DNA of 59,961 nt from Bacteriovoracaceae bacterium UBA6200 (GTDB lineage: Bacteria; Bdellovibrionota; Bacteriovoracia; Bacteriovoracales; Bacteriovoracaceae): NCBI GenBank assembly GCA_002422605.1, contig DISW01000024.1, forward strand, positions 1-59,961, given 5' to 3'. A model generated the notes under the pieces. The model saw only the letters and a list, made by a program, of their open reading frames with translations, was not told the DNA's origin and ran no database searches. Below, in pieces: positions 9,429-19,545 of the stretch (position 1 is its first letter; each line of letters opens with the position of its first letter). The position numbers and the translations under genes are program-made.

Positions 9429-10094
9429 ATGAACATTAATAAATACATCGATCACACTGCTCTTAAACCTGAAACAACATCCAGGCAGATTGAAAAGCTT
9501 TGTGCTGAAGCTAGAGATTTTGATTTCTTTTCCGTATGTGTAAATTCCTACTTTGTAAAACAGGCCGTCTCTTTGTTACAGAATAGCTCTGTTAAAGTCT
9601 GTACTGTTGTAGGCTTCCCACTTGGAGCTTCAACCATGGAGACCAAACGTTTTGAAGCCATGAAGGCAATGGCCGAAGGCGCTAAAGAAATAGATATGGT
9701 GATAAGTCTTTCTGCAATCAAGTCTGAAAACTGGCAGTATGCTTTAGATGATATGTCTTCACTTGCTCAGGTTGTGCATCAACAGGGCGGTTTATTAAAA
9801 GTGATTTTAGAAACCTGTCTTCTGACTCAAGAAGAAAAAGTTAAGGCCTGTGAACTAGCAGTTAAAGCGAAAGTTGATTTTGTAAAAACATCTACGGGTT
9901 TTTCAACTAGCGGGGCCACTATTGAGGATGTAAAACTCATGAGATCTATAGTGGGAAGCTTAGGAGTTAAAGCAAGTGGTGGGATTAAAGATATTGATAC
10001 CGCAAGGCTTATGATCGAAGCTGGTGCCACAAGACTTGGAACCAGCTCCGGTGTCGAAATTTTAAAAGGGATTACTTCAACGGCGAGTTACTAA
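9429..10094 (+). CDS. deoC: Deoxyribose-phosphate aldolase
   Basis: Class I aldolase cleaving 2-deoxyribose 5-phosphate to glyceraldehyde 3-phosphate and acetaldehyde; salvages deoxynucleosides, which suits a DNA-consuming predator. 221 residues, normal for DeoC. Motifs: IDHTALKPETT at the N-terminus, CTVVGFPLGAS, EIDMVISL, the Schiff-base Lys in DFVKTSTGF, and VKASGGIKD near the C-terminus. Single gene; no other deo gene is adjacent. Confidence 0.95.
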   Translation: MNINKYIDHTALKPETTSRQIEKLCAEARDFDFFSVCVNSYFVKQAVSLLQNSSVKVCTVVGFPLGASTMETKRFEAMKAMAEGAKEIDMVISLSAIKSENWQYALDDMSSLAQVVHQQGGLLKVILETCLLTQEEKVKACELAVKAKVDFVKTSTGFSTSGATIEDVKLMRSIVGSLGVKASGGIKDIDTARLMIEAGATRLGTSSGVEILKGITSTASY

Positions 10095-10095
10095 A

Positions 10096-11316
10096 CTACT
10101 CGCCGATTAGTTTGATCATTCTCAATTTTCCGATTTTCAGAATAAGTTCCTGACCGGCCTCAAGATTAAGAGTATCTGTTGAGTGATTCTCAAAATTAAC
10201 TTTTACCGCATTCTGCTGAATCAGACGTCTTCCTTCTGATTTAGATTTAATCAGAGATAATTCCATAAAGAGATCAAGAAGAGCGATGGTTCCGGCCGGG
10301 CGTGGAACAACCTGGATATCATCCGGGATTTGTTTCTTCGAAAAACGGGCATCAAACTTCTCACGCTCTTCACGGCCTGCGGCCTCTCCATGATAGTAAC
10401 CAGTGATTTCTGAAGCCAGGGCCTTCTTGGCTTCCATGGGATGGATGGTTCCTTGAACCAGTCCAGTAATCATCGCCTCTACCTCGGCTGCCGGACGACG
10501 ACAGAGGAGCTGATAGTATTTCTTCATCAACTCATCTGAGATCGACATTAACTTTCCGAACATATTAGTCGGAGTATCTGTCAAAGCAATATAGTTATCC
10601 ATGGATTTAGACATCTTGTTGACGCCATCAGTGCCCTCGATCAAAGGCATCGTGAGAACACACTGAGCTTCCTGATCAAAAGCATATTGAAGTTGTCTTC
10701 CCATCATGAGGTTGAAGGTCTGATCTGTTCCACCCAATTCTAAGTCGGCCTTAAGATGAACAGAATCGTAACCTTGAAGAATAGGATAGATGAACTCATG
10801 AAGATAAATAGCTTCCGAGTTGTTATAGCGTTTAGAGAAGTCATCTCTTTGAAGGATTGCACCTACAGTGGATTTACTCATAAGTTTAATGAGATCAAGA
10901 CCCGAAAGCTTACCCAACCAGTCCTTATTGAAAACAACGTGAGTTTTAGCCATATCTAAAATCTTACCGACCTGTTCCTGGTAAGTTTGGGCGTTCTCAA
11001 TCACATCTTCCGGAGTGAGGATGGGGCGAGTTTTATTCTTTCCTGATGGATCTCCGATCTGGGCGGTGTAATCACCAATCAAAAAATAGATCTCGTGACC
11101 AAAATCCTGCAAGAGGCGAAGTTTTTGGAGAACAACAGTGTGACCTAAATGAATATCCGGTCTTGAAGGATCAGCACCAAATTTAATAATTAAGGGTTTT
11201 TGCTTCTCATATGACTTCGTAAGTTTCTTTAAGAGTTCTTCTTCTGGAATGATTTCAAAAGCTCCTCTCTTAAGTTCTGCTAATTGCTCTGATGGGGTAA
11301 CGGTAATACGAGTCAT
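10096..11316 (-). CDS. tyrS: Tyrosyl-tRNA synthetase
   Basis: Charges tRNA-Tyr. Class I synthetase with the HIGH-type motif HLGHT near residue 57, the KMSKS motif written exactly, tRNA-Tyr type motifs QGYDSVHL and LGGTDQTFN, and a C-terminal S4 RNA-binding domain (LDLFMELSLIKSKSEGRRLI). The 406-residue length and HLGH form fit the TyrZ-like branch. Start supported by AAGGAG. Convergent with deoC, with one base between the stop codons; no T-box leader is seen. Confidence 0.96.
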   Translation of the reverse strand: MTRITVTPSEQLAELKRGAFEIIPEEELLKKLTKSYEKQKPLIIKFGADPSRPDIHLGHTVVLQKLRLLQDFGHEIYFLIGDYTAQIGDPSGKNKTRPILTPEDVIENAQTYQEQVGKILDMAKTHVVFNKDWLGKLSGLDLIKLMSKSTVGAILQRDDFSKRYNNSEAIYLHEFIYPILQGYDSVHLKADLELGGTDQTFNLMMGRQLQYAFDQEAQCVLTMPLIEGTDGVNKMSKSMDNYIALTDTPTNMFGKLMSISDELMKKYYQLLCRRPAAEVEAMITGLVQGTIHPMEAKKALASEITGYYHGEAAGREEREKFDARFSKKQIPDDIQVVPRPAGTIALLDLFMELSLIKSKSEGRRLIQQNAVKVNFENHSTDTLNLEAGQELILKIGKLRMIKLIGE

Positions 11317-11371
11317 TGGGTCTCCTTGAACCCTGTTAGTTTAATCGACAAGCATAACTTAGTGAATCAAA

Positions 11372-11671
11372 TTAACGGCAAGTCACCGACAATTTTCTTC
11401 CTGAGAAGAAGACATAATTCTCAGGAGAAGATTTTCCGATCTTGGCCAACAGGGTCATCTCCCCAATGGAGCTGAAGCGTGCCACGAGGTCAACTTCGTC
11501 ACTTCCTAAATAACCATCGGCACGGACGGTTTCATTGAGATAGGTCACTCTAATATCGTTGGAAGAGACACCATCAACAATAAAGCGGCTCCCTGGAGCA
11601 TCACAGATCACTCTTGCGGCCATGGCCGGGAGGGATGATAAAATTAAAGCAGAAAGTAGTAATGTTTTCAT
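11372..11671 (-). CDS. Small secreted protein
   Basis: 99 residues with a clear signal peptide (MKTLLLSALILSSLPAMAA) and a beta-rich remainder containing two Cys. Function unknown. Lies 9 bp after the 541-residue exported protein on the same strand, so the two are probably co-transcribed and both act in the periplasm or outside. Confidence 0.65.
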   Translation of the reverse strand: MKTLLLSALILSSLPAMAARVICDAPGSRFIVDGVSSNDIRVTYLNETVRADGYLGSDEVDLVARFSSIGEMTLLAKIGKSSPENYVFFSGRKLSVTCR

Positions 11672-11680
11672 ATATATTCC

Positions 11681-13306
11681 TTATTTTTTAAAGCCAATCG
11701 TTGCAGTTCCGCGACCCCACCCATCAGACTTAAATTTAAGTTCATGGAGGTAGGTACCCTTTAAACCATCAATTTTGAAGTCCAGTAGCGTTCTTCCTTC
11801 AAAAGAACCCACATCCTTCATGATGGTCTTTAATACTTTATTTTTAAACCGTACATTACTTAACTCAGTAGTAAGTCCATACTGGGGCAATCCCTTGAGA
11901 AGAAGGTCTGAATCTGTTGCAACCTTTTTCACCTTGATGATGAAATGAGGGATGCCATCAACTTCTTCAATATTGAGGGCAATCATGAATTTGATAGGGA
12001 ACCGGATTTGAGATCGTCCTACCAAAATTCTTTGAGTCGGTGAAAGAGTATGAATCACATCCATATAAAGTGAGAACAAGTCCCCTTTTTCCTCTGCCAG
12101 AACAAAAGCCTTTTCCGGACCGAGTACCAGATCTTTTTCACTGAGAGGCCCGTCCCATAAACCTAACTTAATGGTGGATTGAACCATTTGATTAAGATAT
12201 TTCTCGCTGACACTTAAGGAAAGATTGGTACTTTTCTCAATCAAACTACGGTTCATCTCTCGAAGTGAGCGCTGGTAAGTACGAATATCAATCGTTCTTC
12301 TATCTTTAGACTTAATCCCTTCATTCATTAAACAAGGCCCATCTTCACAAAAATGTCCGCCAAGATCAAATTGAACAATTCCCGTATTGTTCGTCTGCAT
12401 ATTCTCTACTCGAAGCGCCCCGCTAATATCACCGTCAAAGCTGACTCCCCTGGGCAGGATCAGTGATTTAGGGTTTCCTTCAATCACATTCTCAAACTTA
12501 TCATTGAGATTGGCGTGCAAAATATCCAGCACCCCTCTCTTCATGTCGTTCTGGCGTTTAAGAAGAAAATCTTTGATCTTCTTCTTATCAAAACGAACGA
12601 TCTTGTTTCCAACTTTGATCGAAACATCGGGGATCAGAATATCTTTATAATTAAGGATAATGAGATCAGGATTTTTATTAATCATCTGCATGAATTTCTT
12701 AATATCTACTTTCTCCAAAGAGAGAAGAATATTGTCTTCAAGGATTGAAGTGCTCCACCCAAAAGAGGTCTCGGCCATTATCTTTGGACTGATCAGAAAC
12801 TCAGGTTCAATAATTTGAATATCAAAAATAATCGGTTGGGCATTATGAGACTGCTTAAGTTCAACTTCAAAGGCCAGCCGCTCAGCCGAGAGATGAAGTC
12901 CCTTAACATAATTTTCAGTAACATACTCCACGCGGTTGTTACTGGAAGTTCCAGGACGGAATTCGGAGTTAAAGTGTTGAACGTTATAGGCAAGCTTTTC
13001 AACGACTAGCCTGTAATCTGATTCAAACAATTTAATCTTCAGCACATTTTGTAAGTCCTGAATCCAGCGCTGAGAACTGACCGGAATATCATTAATGACC
13101 TTGGCCATATCGATGACGATGGGTTTCGAGAAATCTTGTGAATAAGGATCTCCAAAACCTGTATTACTAAGAAAGATTCTTAGTTGATCAATAAATGCTT
13201 CGGAAGATTCAAGATCAAATCTGGTCTTAAAGACAATGTCCTGTTGCTTTTGGGCCCAGGACAACTGACTGATAGTAAGGACTATAAGTAAATAAATGAA
13301 CTTCAT
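11681..13306 (-). CDS. Large secreted protein, unknown function
   Basis: 541 residues with an N-terminal signal peptide (MKFIYLLIVLTISQLSWA). No known domain recognised. The sequence has alternating beta-rich segments and long amphipathic stretches, which resembles lipid-binding BPI/LBP-like or scaffold proteins, but I cannot support a family. Only two Cys (FCEDGPCL). Operon with the 99-residue secreted protein downstream. Confidence 0.65.
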   Translation of the reverse strand: MKFIYLLIVLTISQLSWAQKQQDIVFKTRFDLESSEAFIDQLRIFLSNTGFGDPYSQDFSKPIVIDMAKVINDIPVSSQRWIQDLQNVLKIKLFESDYRLVVEKLAYNVQHFNSEFRPGTSSNNRVEYVTENYVKGLHLSAERLAFEVELKQSHNAQPIIFDIQIIEPEFLISPKIMAETSFGWSTSILEDNILLSLEKVDIKKFMQMINKNPDLIILNYKDILIPDVSIKVGNKIVRFDKKKIKDFLLKRQNDMKRGVLDILHANLNDKFENVIEGNPKSLILPRGVSFDGDISGALRVENMQTNNTGIVQFDLGGHFCEDGPCLMNEGIKSKDRRTIDIRTYQRSLREMNRSLIEKSTNLSLSVSEKYLNQMVQSTIKLGLWDGPLSEKDLVLGPEKAFVLAEEKGDLFSLYMDVIHTLSPTQRILVGRSQIRFPIKFMIALNIEEVDGIPHFIIKVKKVATDSDLLLKGLPQYGLTTELSNVRFKNKVLKTIMKDVGSFEGRTLLDFKIDGLKGTYLHELKFKSDGWGRGTATIGFKK

Positions 13307-13382
13307 AGATGCAGGAATATAGCATTATTAAGAGACTTAGAGCGAGGAGAAGTAAAAAATACAATTCTTGAATTTCAATAGC

Positions 13383-13940
13383 TTAAGGAATTCTCCAGCC
13401 GACACGGATTAAGAAAGCTTCAAATTCTCTTTGTTTTTTTACGGGGTCCTTTGGAGGTAGAGAAGTTTCCGGATAAAGAGGCCCTTCAGAAAAGGGCAAA
13501 AGTCCCAAAGACTTTCTTCTTAAATCCAATCTCTTTCTGTCTTCGATAATATGCCCTTGCTGAGTACCGTAAAGTTGTCCTCTTCCCTCCAGGTAAGAAA
13601 TTCGATCATCAAGATATGGCAGAAGTTCAAGAGGATAATCATCCTGAGCAGCGGCCAGTCTCATTTGAATTAAGGATTCTCGCATAAAATCAGGCCAGGG
13701 AAGACTTTGATAAATGATATACCAAGAGAGATGAACACCCTTCTCACCCGCATTACTCAAAACAGCAAATCCCATTTCTTCAATCATTCTCGAAAGTTTC
13801 TGGGCATTTTCCAAATGGACTTTTTCTAATGAAGGAGAATAGGAATCATTGAGAGTTCCTGTTTCTCGCAGAACCTCTCGAACCTGATGTTCTTTATCTG
13901 TAAGAAAAGTAAGTTTTTCAACCCAGAGAGGATCAATCAT
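13383..13940 (-). CDS. Hypothetical protein, possibly DUF6624-like
   Basis: 185 residues, no signal peptide. The segment YLDDRISYLEGRGQLYGTQQG resembles the conserved core I remember for DUF6624 proteins (a D-R-I-x-x-x-x-G-x-x-Q-x-Y-G-T-Q pattern), but this is from memory and no function is known. It follows the 151-residue gene by 3 bp on the same strand, so the two are likely co-transcribed. Confidence 0.6.
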   Translation of the reverse strand: MIDPLWVEKLTFLTDKEHQVREVLRETGTLNDSYSPSLEKVHLENAQKLSRMIEEMGFAVLSNAGEKGVHLSWYIIYQSLPWPDFMRESLIQMRLAAAQDDYPLELLPYLDDRISYLEGRGQLYGTQQGHIIEDRKRLDLRRKSLGLLPFSEGPLYPETSLPPKDPVKKQREFEAFLIRVGWRIP

Positions 13941-13943
13941 ATC

Positions 13944-14378
13944 TTAAACCTTCACCGAGGTTCTAAGATCTCCTAATTGATCACTGGCGATTTTTAAACG
14001 TTCGACTAAAACAGGAAGCTCTTCAGGCGTCTCATTAATTCCCTGTTGATACTTGGTCAGCATTTTTTCCATGATACGAATGACTTGAGAAAGAAGACTT
14101 TGGACAGCGAGAAGCTTTCCAATTTGATTTACCTGGCTGGCCTTATAACTAAGCTCTTTACTGTATTTCGTTAGTTCACCCACCGAATTTAAAGACAAAG
14201 TATAAGCTGAACCCATGATACGGTCGATTTGTTGACCAAAGGTTTCAAAGACCGTAGCGGCTTCCACCCCATTTAAAGCTTGCAAAGACTCCCTAAGGTT
14301 TTGCAACACATTAAAAGAGGTTTCAAGAAAATCATTTAAGATTTCCTGGTCAATTTCATTACCATTGTCATCTATCAT
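13944..14378 (-). CDS. Hypothetical helical protein
   Basis: 144 residues from the ATG at 14378; a TTG seven codons upstream (14399) is also possible and neither has a strong ribosome site. All-helical pattern with ETFGQQIDRIMGSAYTL and ELSYKASQV. It resembles helical-bundle signalling partners (HPt-like) but has no clear phosphorylatable His. First gene of a two-gene unit with the DUF6624-like protein. Confidence 0.55.
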   Translation of the reverse strand: MIDDNGNEIDQEILNDFLETSFNVLQNLRESLQALNGVEAATVFETFGQQIDRIMGSAYTLSLNSVGELTKYSKELSYKASQVNQIGKLLAVQSLLSQVIRIMEKMLTKYQQGINETPEELPVLVERLKIASDQLGDLRTSVKV

Positions 14379-14421
14379 AGGATTAATATGACATACCAAG
14401 AGGAAAGAGTTAAAGAAAATT

Positions 14422-14823
14422 ATGAGTAATCAAAATCGTCCCGTTATATTTTTTGATGGTGTATGCGGTCTATGTAACGGCTTTGTCGATTTCGTTATTT
14501 CTCAAGATAAAGAAAAGATTTTTCTCTTCTCTCCTCTCCAAAGTGATTACGCCGCCAATCATCTTTCTCCCCAATATACCAAAGATCTGACTTCTGTCGT
14601 CCTGTTGATTGATGGCGAAATTTTATCTAAAACGAATGCAGTATTAAGAGTGATGGAAGAGCTAGGAGGAGCATGGAAACTCCTGACCTTAAGTCGGCAT
14701 CTTCCTTTATCTTTTAGAAATCGAATTTACGATATGGTGGCAAGCAACAGATATCGGATTTTTGGAAAAAAAGAAACCTGTAGATTACCTACAGAAGATG
14801 AACGTCAACGTTTTCTTATCTGA
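14422..14823 (+). CDS. DCC-family (DUF393) thiol-disulfide oxidoreductase-like protein
   Basis: 133 residues with the family signature D-G-V-C-G-L-C-N-G near the N-terminus (the D-x-x-C-x-x-C motif of a thioredoxin-like fold) and the downstream block FLFSPLQSDYAA. Members are predicted redox proteins; substrates are not known. Divergent from the 13944 gene. Confidence 0.85.
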   Translation: MSNQNRPVIFFDGVCGLCNGFVDFVISQDKEKIFLFSPLQSDYAANHLSPQYTKDLTSVVLLIDGEILSKTNAVLRVMEELGGAWKLLTLSRHLPLSFRNRIYDMVASNRYRIFGKKETCRLPTEDERQRFLI

Positions 14824-14996
14824 TTTTCACTGCGTAATCAGCATTAATAGCATCTTAAAGTTCCCGACTGAAATACTCTAAATGAAGTGATCGTTACTTA
14901 ATTCTTATAATTCCTTTTTAAAATGAAGCCCCTCGGAATTTAATTTGTTTTCTCACTAAGGCATAAAACACTTCTAATTTTTCTTAAGAGGTAAAA

Positions 14997-16352
14997 ATGA
15001 AAAAGATAGTGGTGTTATTAGTGGGAGCACTCATGCTCATGGCGAATGCAAACGCATTCGAAATTGAAAAGCTCTCAAATAATAAAGAGCTCTTCTCCCG
15101 AGTCCTGACAAATCAAGACAAGGTTAACATCGAATTGTGGATCAAATCTCATCCACTTGGTGCAGATGAATTAAAAAAAGCATCCTTCCTCACCCTCACC
15201 GAAGTCTTTAACGAATTTGAAAAAATTGATTCGACTTGTGAGTTTGGCTTTATTCAAAAGCTCCAGGATGAAGCCCTAAGAATGGGGATAATTAATAAAG
15301 AAAGTGAAGTCCTGACACTAAATATCTACTTACGTTACACAGATTCAATTGATGATGTTCTTTATAAGATTTTCAAGGACGCGGCCCTTGTGAAATTTGC
15401 TCTGGAAAGCGTATCCACGACCAGCGCAGTCTCTGGCCGTCCCCGCAATTTATACACAGCTCAGAATAGAGAAGCAGATACAGATAAATTATATAAAGAT
15501 TTTAAAACCTGGCCGGATGAAAAGAATAAATGTTCCTTAGATTTTTATTTCCAGCTTTCTCAAAAGATCACCTGGAAAACGAAGAACGACCGTGACTTTC
15601 AGCTGCAAAAACTTAATTACATCGCCTATTCAAAAAAAGTCATCAGCACCGAAGTTTTCAATAAGCTTGAAGTACTAAGAAGGAAATCAGTTTTAAACTG
15701 GCCTGTTTATCTGAATCGTTATGTGGACATCATTGATAATGCGAAAGACCGGCTCACAAAAGCACCTGAATTAAAGGCCACGAATGATTTTGGTTCTGAA
15801 TATATTTCTCGCAAAGAAAATATTACTCAGAGAGGAAATCTCTACCGGACTTATAACAGCACTCAGATCATGATGCTTGCCCAAATCATTGAGAAAACCG
15901 CCAAGCGAATGGATTCAAGACTTGTGACTCTCAACTGGCAATATACAGACGATCCCAATGGTGAAACTCAAGTCTATATTTTCTCACCGATGGAACAGTA
16001 CCGTGCCACACTAAAACTTCTTAGAAAAGACATGGGCGAGATCATGCGGTCAGAAGCATTTAAAGGTACCAAACTGGAATACAGTCATCTGATTGCAGCA
16101 GCCTTTGAAACCGGTTTCATTAAATCAGAAGAATTAGATTATATTTTAAAGTTTGAAGATTTCTGGAATCCCAAAATTCCTAAATGGAAAACTTATGCCA
16201 ACTTTGCTTTCTCCCTTGCTGGTACGGCCACATTCTATCTCCCTCCACCGTGGAATATTATCGGATCAATTGGTTTGATTCTGGCCCAAGGTAAATATGT
16301 CTACGGTGATGAAGAAGCCAATCCTGATGATAACTGGAATGTCATTATATAA
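14997..16352 (+). CDS. Secreted hypothetical protein
   Basis: 451 residues with a signal peptide (MKKIVVLLVGALMLMANANA). Mostly helical, with a hydrophobic C-terminal segment (YANFAFSLAGTATFYLPP then IIGSIGLILAQG) that could be a membrane hairpin. No known family. AAGAGG lies before the start. It is followed after 18 bp by the secreted HEXXH protein, so the pair is probably an export operon. Confidence 0.65.
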   Translation: MKKIVVLLVGALMLMANANAFEIEKLSNNKELFSRVLTNQDKVNIELWIKSHPLGADELKKASFLTLTEVFNEFEKIDSTCEFGFIQKLQDEALRMGIINKESEVLTLNIYLRYTDSIDDVLYKIFKDAALVKFALESVSTTSAVSGRPRNLYTAQNREADTDKLYKDFKTWPDEKNKCSLDFYFQLSQKITWKTKNDRDFQLQKLNYIAYSKKVISTEVFNKLEVLRRKSVLNWPVYLNRYVDIIDNAKDRLTKAPELKATNDFGSEYISRKENITQRGNLYRTYNSTQIMMLAQIIEKTAKRMDSRLVTLNWQYTDDPNGETQVYIFSPMEQYRATLKLLRKDMGEIMRSEAFKGTKLEYSHLIAAAFETGFIKSEELDYILKFEDFWNPKIPKWKTYANFAFSLAGTATFYLPPPWNIIGSIGLILAQGKYVYGDEEANPDDNWNVII

Positions 16353-16370
16353 TTTAAGGAGTTTTGATAT

Positions 16371-17597
16371 ATGAAATACTATCTTATACTAAGCGCAGCT
16401 TCATTGTTGTCATTTTCAGCTATGGCCGCCAATGATTCATTCAGAGTTTTAATGAGGCAGCCTCATTCTTATAAAACTTTTTATAGCAATGTGAAACTAT
16501 CTCACCTTGAGAGTGATTCTTCTTTTGATGGAAGCTATTTTAAAATTGTTAAGGGAAAAAGTAATGAGGCGATCTCTTTTGATGAAGAAGATGAAGGGAT
16601 TCGAACCAAAGCTGCGACTGTTTATTATCATCTAAGTGAAGCGAGAAACTTTTGGGTGAATCAGATTAAATCCGAACGAGCAGAATCTCTACCCAAATTA
16701 ACCATTCGCCTGGAGATCACCAACCAGTTTAATGAATTGGGACATTACGCTCACGATAATAAAACTCCACAATACAATAATGCCCTTTCCATTCCTGCTG
16801 GAGAGACACCTTCCTGGGTTCCTGCTGATAAGCAAGACAAGTGGGGAAAAGAGATTTGGTTCCGACCTAAGAAGAAGGTTTTAACTAAAGACCTGGGACC
16901 AATGGGTCCTAATCCTCTGACCACTTCTTTAATGGCGATGGAAAGGCCACTTATTAATTATGTGGAGAATCAGATTAATCACAGAATTATGCGAGAGTTC
17001 TTTTTTCCGGCATATACCAACCGTCCTCTCCATGAAGACATTATTCGATATGCGGGAACCTACGCTTTAATGAAGTTATTCATTCATGGCTCCCGCTATA
17101 CCGATAATTTATTTCTCGATAAGTACTTTTACTTAGACACGGCAATGGTTCCGGAGATTGCCTCTCATGAGTATGCTCACCTTATCCTGAGTGATCATCT
17201 TGAGATGTCCCATTCCACTCCGGTCAATGAAGGAATGGCGGATTATTTTGCGGCCGTTCAGTCAAAGAAAAGAAAAGTGTACGGGAAAGTGGCAGGATTT
17301 AGTAATAGTGCTCCCAAAGATACTCAAGAAAAAAGACTTTATAGTCATTGGGATGAATCAAATAGATATGCTACGAGTGACTTCACTCTCTCAGTTCTCT
17401 GGGACGTGCGAGAAACCTTAGGTGAAGAAATTGGCGATAGAGTTGTGTATCAGGCCAGAAAGTATTTGAAGACAAGTACCTCAACTATCAGTCATGGTCT
17501 CTTATCTGCAATTCTCAGGGCCTGTGATGAAGTTTGCGAAGTTCCTAGAAGAGATAAAATTAAACTCTATGGAACATTTGGAAGAAAAGGTTTCTAA
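16371..17597 (+). CDS. Secreted gluzincin-like metalloprotease
   Basis: 408 residues with a signal peptide (ending SFSAMAA). Contains SHEYAHLILS (HEXXH zinc motif) followed 20-odd residues later by NEGMADYFA, whose Glu fits the third zinc ligand of gluzincins (thermolysin/M36-like layout). The HEXXH Glu is the expected catalytic base. Secreted proteases of this kind would suit a predatory or degradative life. AAGGAG ribosome site. Exact peptidase family not assignable by eye. Confidence 0.75.
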   Translation: MKYYLILSAASLLSFSAMAANDSFRVLMRQPHSYKTFYSNVKLSHLESDSSFDGSYFKIVKGKSNEAISFDEEDEGIRTKAATVYYHLSEARNFWVNQIKSERAESLPKLTIRLEITNQFNELGHYAHDNKTPQYNNALSIPAGETPSWVPADKQDKWGKEIWFRPKKKVLTKDLGPMGPNPLTTSLMAMERPLINYVENQINHRIMREFFFPAYTNRPLHEDIIRYAGTYALMKLFIHGSRYTDNLFLDKYFYLDTAMVPEIASHEYAHLILSDHLEMSHSTPVNEGMADYFAAVQSKKRKVYGKVAGFSNSAPKDTQEKRLYSHWDESNRYATSDFTLSVLWDVRETLGEEIGDRVVYQARKYLKTSTSTISHGLLSAILRACDEVCEVPRRDKIKLYGTFGRKGF

Positions 17598-17603
17598 GAA
17601 CAT

Positions 17604-17631
17604 TTGAGTGGGGAATGACTTCCCCACTCAA
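17604..17631. terminator. Bidirectional hairpin between convergent genes
   Basis: A perfect 12-bp stem (TTGAGTGGGGAA / TTCCCCACTCAA) with a 4-base loop lies in the 41-bp gap between the protease and trpS. Neither side has a long T tract, so termination strength is uncertain. Confidence 0.65.
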
Positions 17632-17638
17632 TAATAAA

Positions 17639-18631
17639 TTAACGTAAGAGACCAACAGTTTTATAGACTTTTTCTAAGGTTGGTCTGGCCCTCTCTGAAG
17701 CCCGATCTGCTCCGGACTTCATCAGTTGATCCAGATAATCCTTATTCTTCATAAGATCATCGTACTTCTGGCGGACCGGTTTAAGAATATGGACAACCAG
17801 GTCAGCTAAATCAACTTTAAGGTGTCCGTACATTTTTCCTTCGTAATCTTTTTCTAATTGCTCAGTAGTTTTCCCACTAAGAACAGAATAAATAGTCATC
17901 AGGTTTGAAAGACCGGCCTTATTTTCAGGATCGTATTTAATTTCCGATCCAGAATCTGTCGTGGCGCTTTTAATCTTTTTCTCAATTTGCTTTGGATCAT
18001 CGATGATAGAAACAAAGTTTTTTTCATTCTCATCTGACTTGGACATTTTCTTTTCAGGCTCCTGAAGCGCCATGATCCGGGCCCCCATTTTTCCGACATA
18101 GGCTTCAGGCATTTTTAAAATACCTTCACCATAACGGTTTTGAAAAAAGCCTACTATGTCTCTCGTCAGCTCAAGGTGCTGCCTTTGATCCTCTCCTACC
18201 GGCACCAGATCGGCTTGATAGAGAAGTATATCTGCGGCCATAAGAACCGGATAAGTGTAAAGAGCAGTGTTGATGTTCTTGGAATGTTTTTCAGCTTTTT
18301 CCTTAAACTGGGTCATTCGGTTTAAATATCCCAAAGGAGTCAGTGAACTAAGTATCCATGAAAGCTCTGTGTGTTCATGAACCTGAGACTGTACGAATAT
18401 GATATTTTTTTCAGGATCTAAACCCAGCGCCAGGTACTGAGCAAAGAAGCTATAAGTTCTTTCTCTCAAAACCTTGGGATCTTGTTCAACAGTTAAGGCA
18501 TGAAGATCTGCCAGAAAATATAAACAGTCGTATTCATTCTGTAACTTGGTCCAATTATTAATCGCCCCAATATAATTACCTAAAGTTAGATTTCCTGTAA
18601 CTGTACTACCGCTCAATATGGTTTTTTTCAT
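17639..18631 (-). CDS. trpS: Tryptophanyl-tRNA synthetase
   Basis: Charges tRNA-Trp. 330 residues, normal for bacterial TrpRS. GSTVTGNLTLGNYIGAI is the HIGH-region motif (the usual first His is Thr here), FVQSQVHEHTELSW, VPVGEDQRQHLELTRDI, and KKMSKSDEN as KMSKS. Ends beside a strong hairpin shared with the convergent protease gene. Confidence 0.96.
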   Translation of the reverse strand: MKKTILSGSTVTGNLTLGNYIGAINNWTKLQNEYDCLYFLADLHALTVEQDPKVLRERTYSFFAQYLALGLDPEKNIIFVQSQVHEHTELSWILSSLTPLGYLNRMTQFKEKAEKHSKNINTALYTYPVLMAADILLYQADLVPVGEDQRQHLELTRDIVGFFQNRYGEGILKMPEAYVGKMGARIMALQEPEKKMSKSDENEKNFVSIIDDPKQIEKKIKSATTDSGSEIKYDPENKAGLSNLMTIYSVLSGKTTEQLEKDYEGKMYGHLKVDLADLVVHILKPVRQKYDDLMKNKDYLDQLMKSGADRASERARPTLEKVYKTVGLLR

Positions 18632-18648
18632 GGCTTGATTATATGGTT

Positions 18649-19512
18649 TTAGAAGGGATAAGTAAATGAAATGGGACTCAAATAGAGCTGTCCATAATCA
18701 TCCCCTTTAACATAGGGGCCAACATACATCAAAGACGGCGTCCAAATAGAAAAGAGCCTGAGTGCCAGAATAAACTGCTGACGTTCTTCCATAAGATTCC
18801 ACCAGTCACTTCGTTCTTGATCAACGTACATATACTTCATCGAGAGTGCGAATGATCTTGAGGGACTAACGATTAAAGAAGCTTCATAAGAATCCTCCCT
18901 TAAAGGTGAAGAATTCAAAACACTTGTACCGATTAAAAAATTGACTCTATCCATGACAGGAAAAACAAAATGAACTCCATAGCTGCTGGTTCTAAAGTTA
19001 TCTTTTAACTTCTCCCCAAATAACTTGTCTTGTACAGGAGACCCAACGGCATCATGAATTTGCCTATAGATGTTGACCAGACCATGTTCCCCAAGATCAG
19101 TGTAGCCAAAACCAAAACTGAGTTTAAGACCCAGACTATCCTTAGAATAAAGTGTAATAGAGTTATTCCAGAAAACTTCCATTGACTCGGCATAGACACC
19201 AATCTTTTCAGTTAACATAGGTTGATCTGATCTTGTTTGAAGAATAGGTTGGATAAAGCGTCCCTTCACCGTAAGGGAAGTACTAAAGTGTTTCCAGACT
19301 TCCATGACAGAAAGACTGCCAACTCCAGAAATGAGCTTATCTGTTTTACCGAAATAATCGTTTGCTTCATGAAAATGAATGCCGGGTAAGGTGAGATGAT
19401 TCATTTCGGAATCTCCTGGCATGGCATAGGGATTCACAGAGAGACTTTCGCCTAACAATTTGGCTTCCACCTTAGACATGAATAAAAAGAACAGACAAAG
19501 GACTATCCTCAT
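18649..19512 (-). CDS. Secreted, probably outer-membrane beta-barrel protein
   Basis: 287 residues with a signal peptide (MRIVLCLFFLFMSKVEA) and alternating aromatic/hydrophobic strands ending in a C-terminal Phe (PISFTYPF), the usual outer-membrane targeting end. No specific family recognised. Lies 17 bp upstream of trpS on the same strand. Confidence 0.6.
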   Translation of the reverse strand: MRIVLCLFFLFMSKVEAKLLGESLSVNPYAMPGDSEMNHLTLPGIHFHEANDYFGKTDKLISGVGSLSVMEVWKHFSTSLTVKGRFIQPILQTRSDQPMLTEKIGVYAESMEVFWNNSITLYSKDSLGLKLSFGFGYTDLGEHGLVNIYRQIHDAVGSPVQDKLFGEKLKDNFRTSSYGVHFVFPVMDRVNFLIGTSVLNSSPLREDSYEASLIVSPSRSFALSMKYMYVDQERSDWWNLMEERQQFILALRLFSIWTPSLMYVGPYVKGDDYGQLYLSPISFTYPF

Positions 19513-19545
19513 ACTCTAAGAATTATAGTAAATATTAATTTTTTA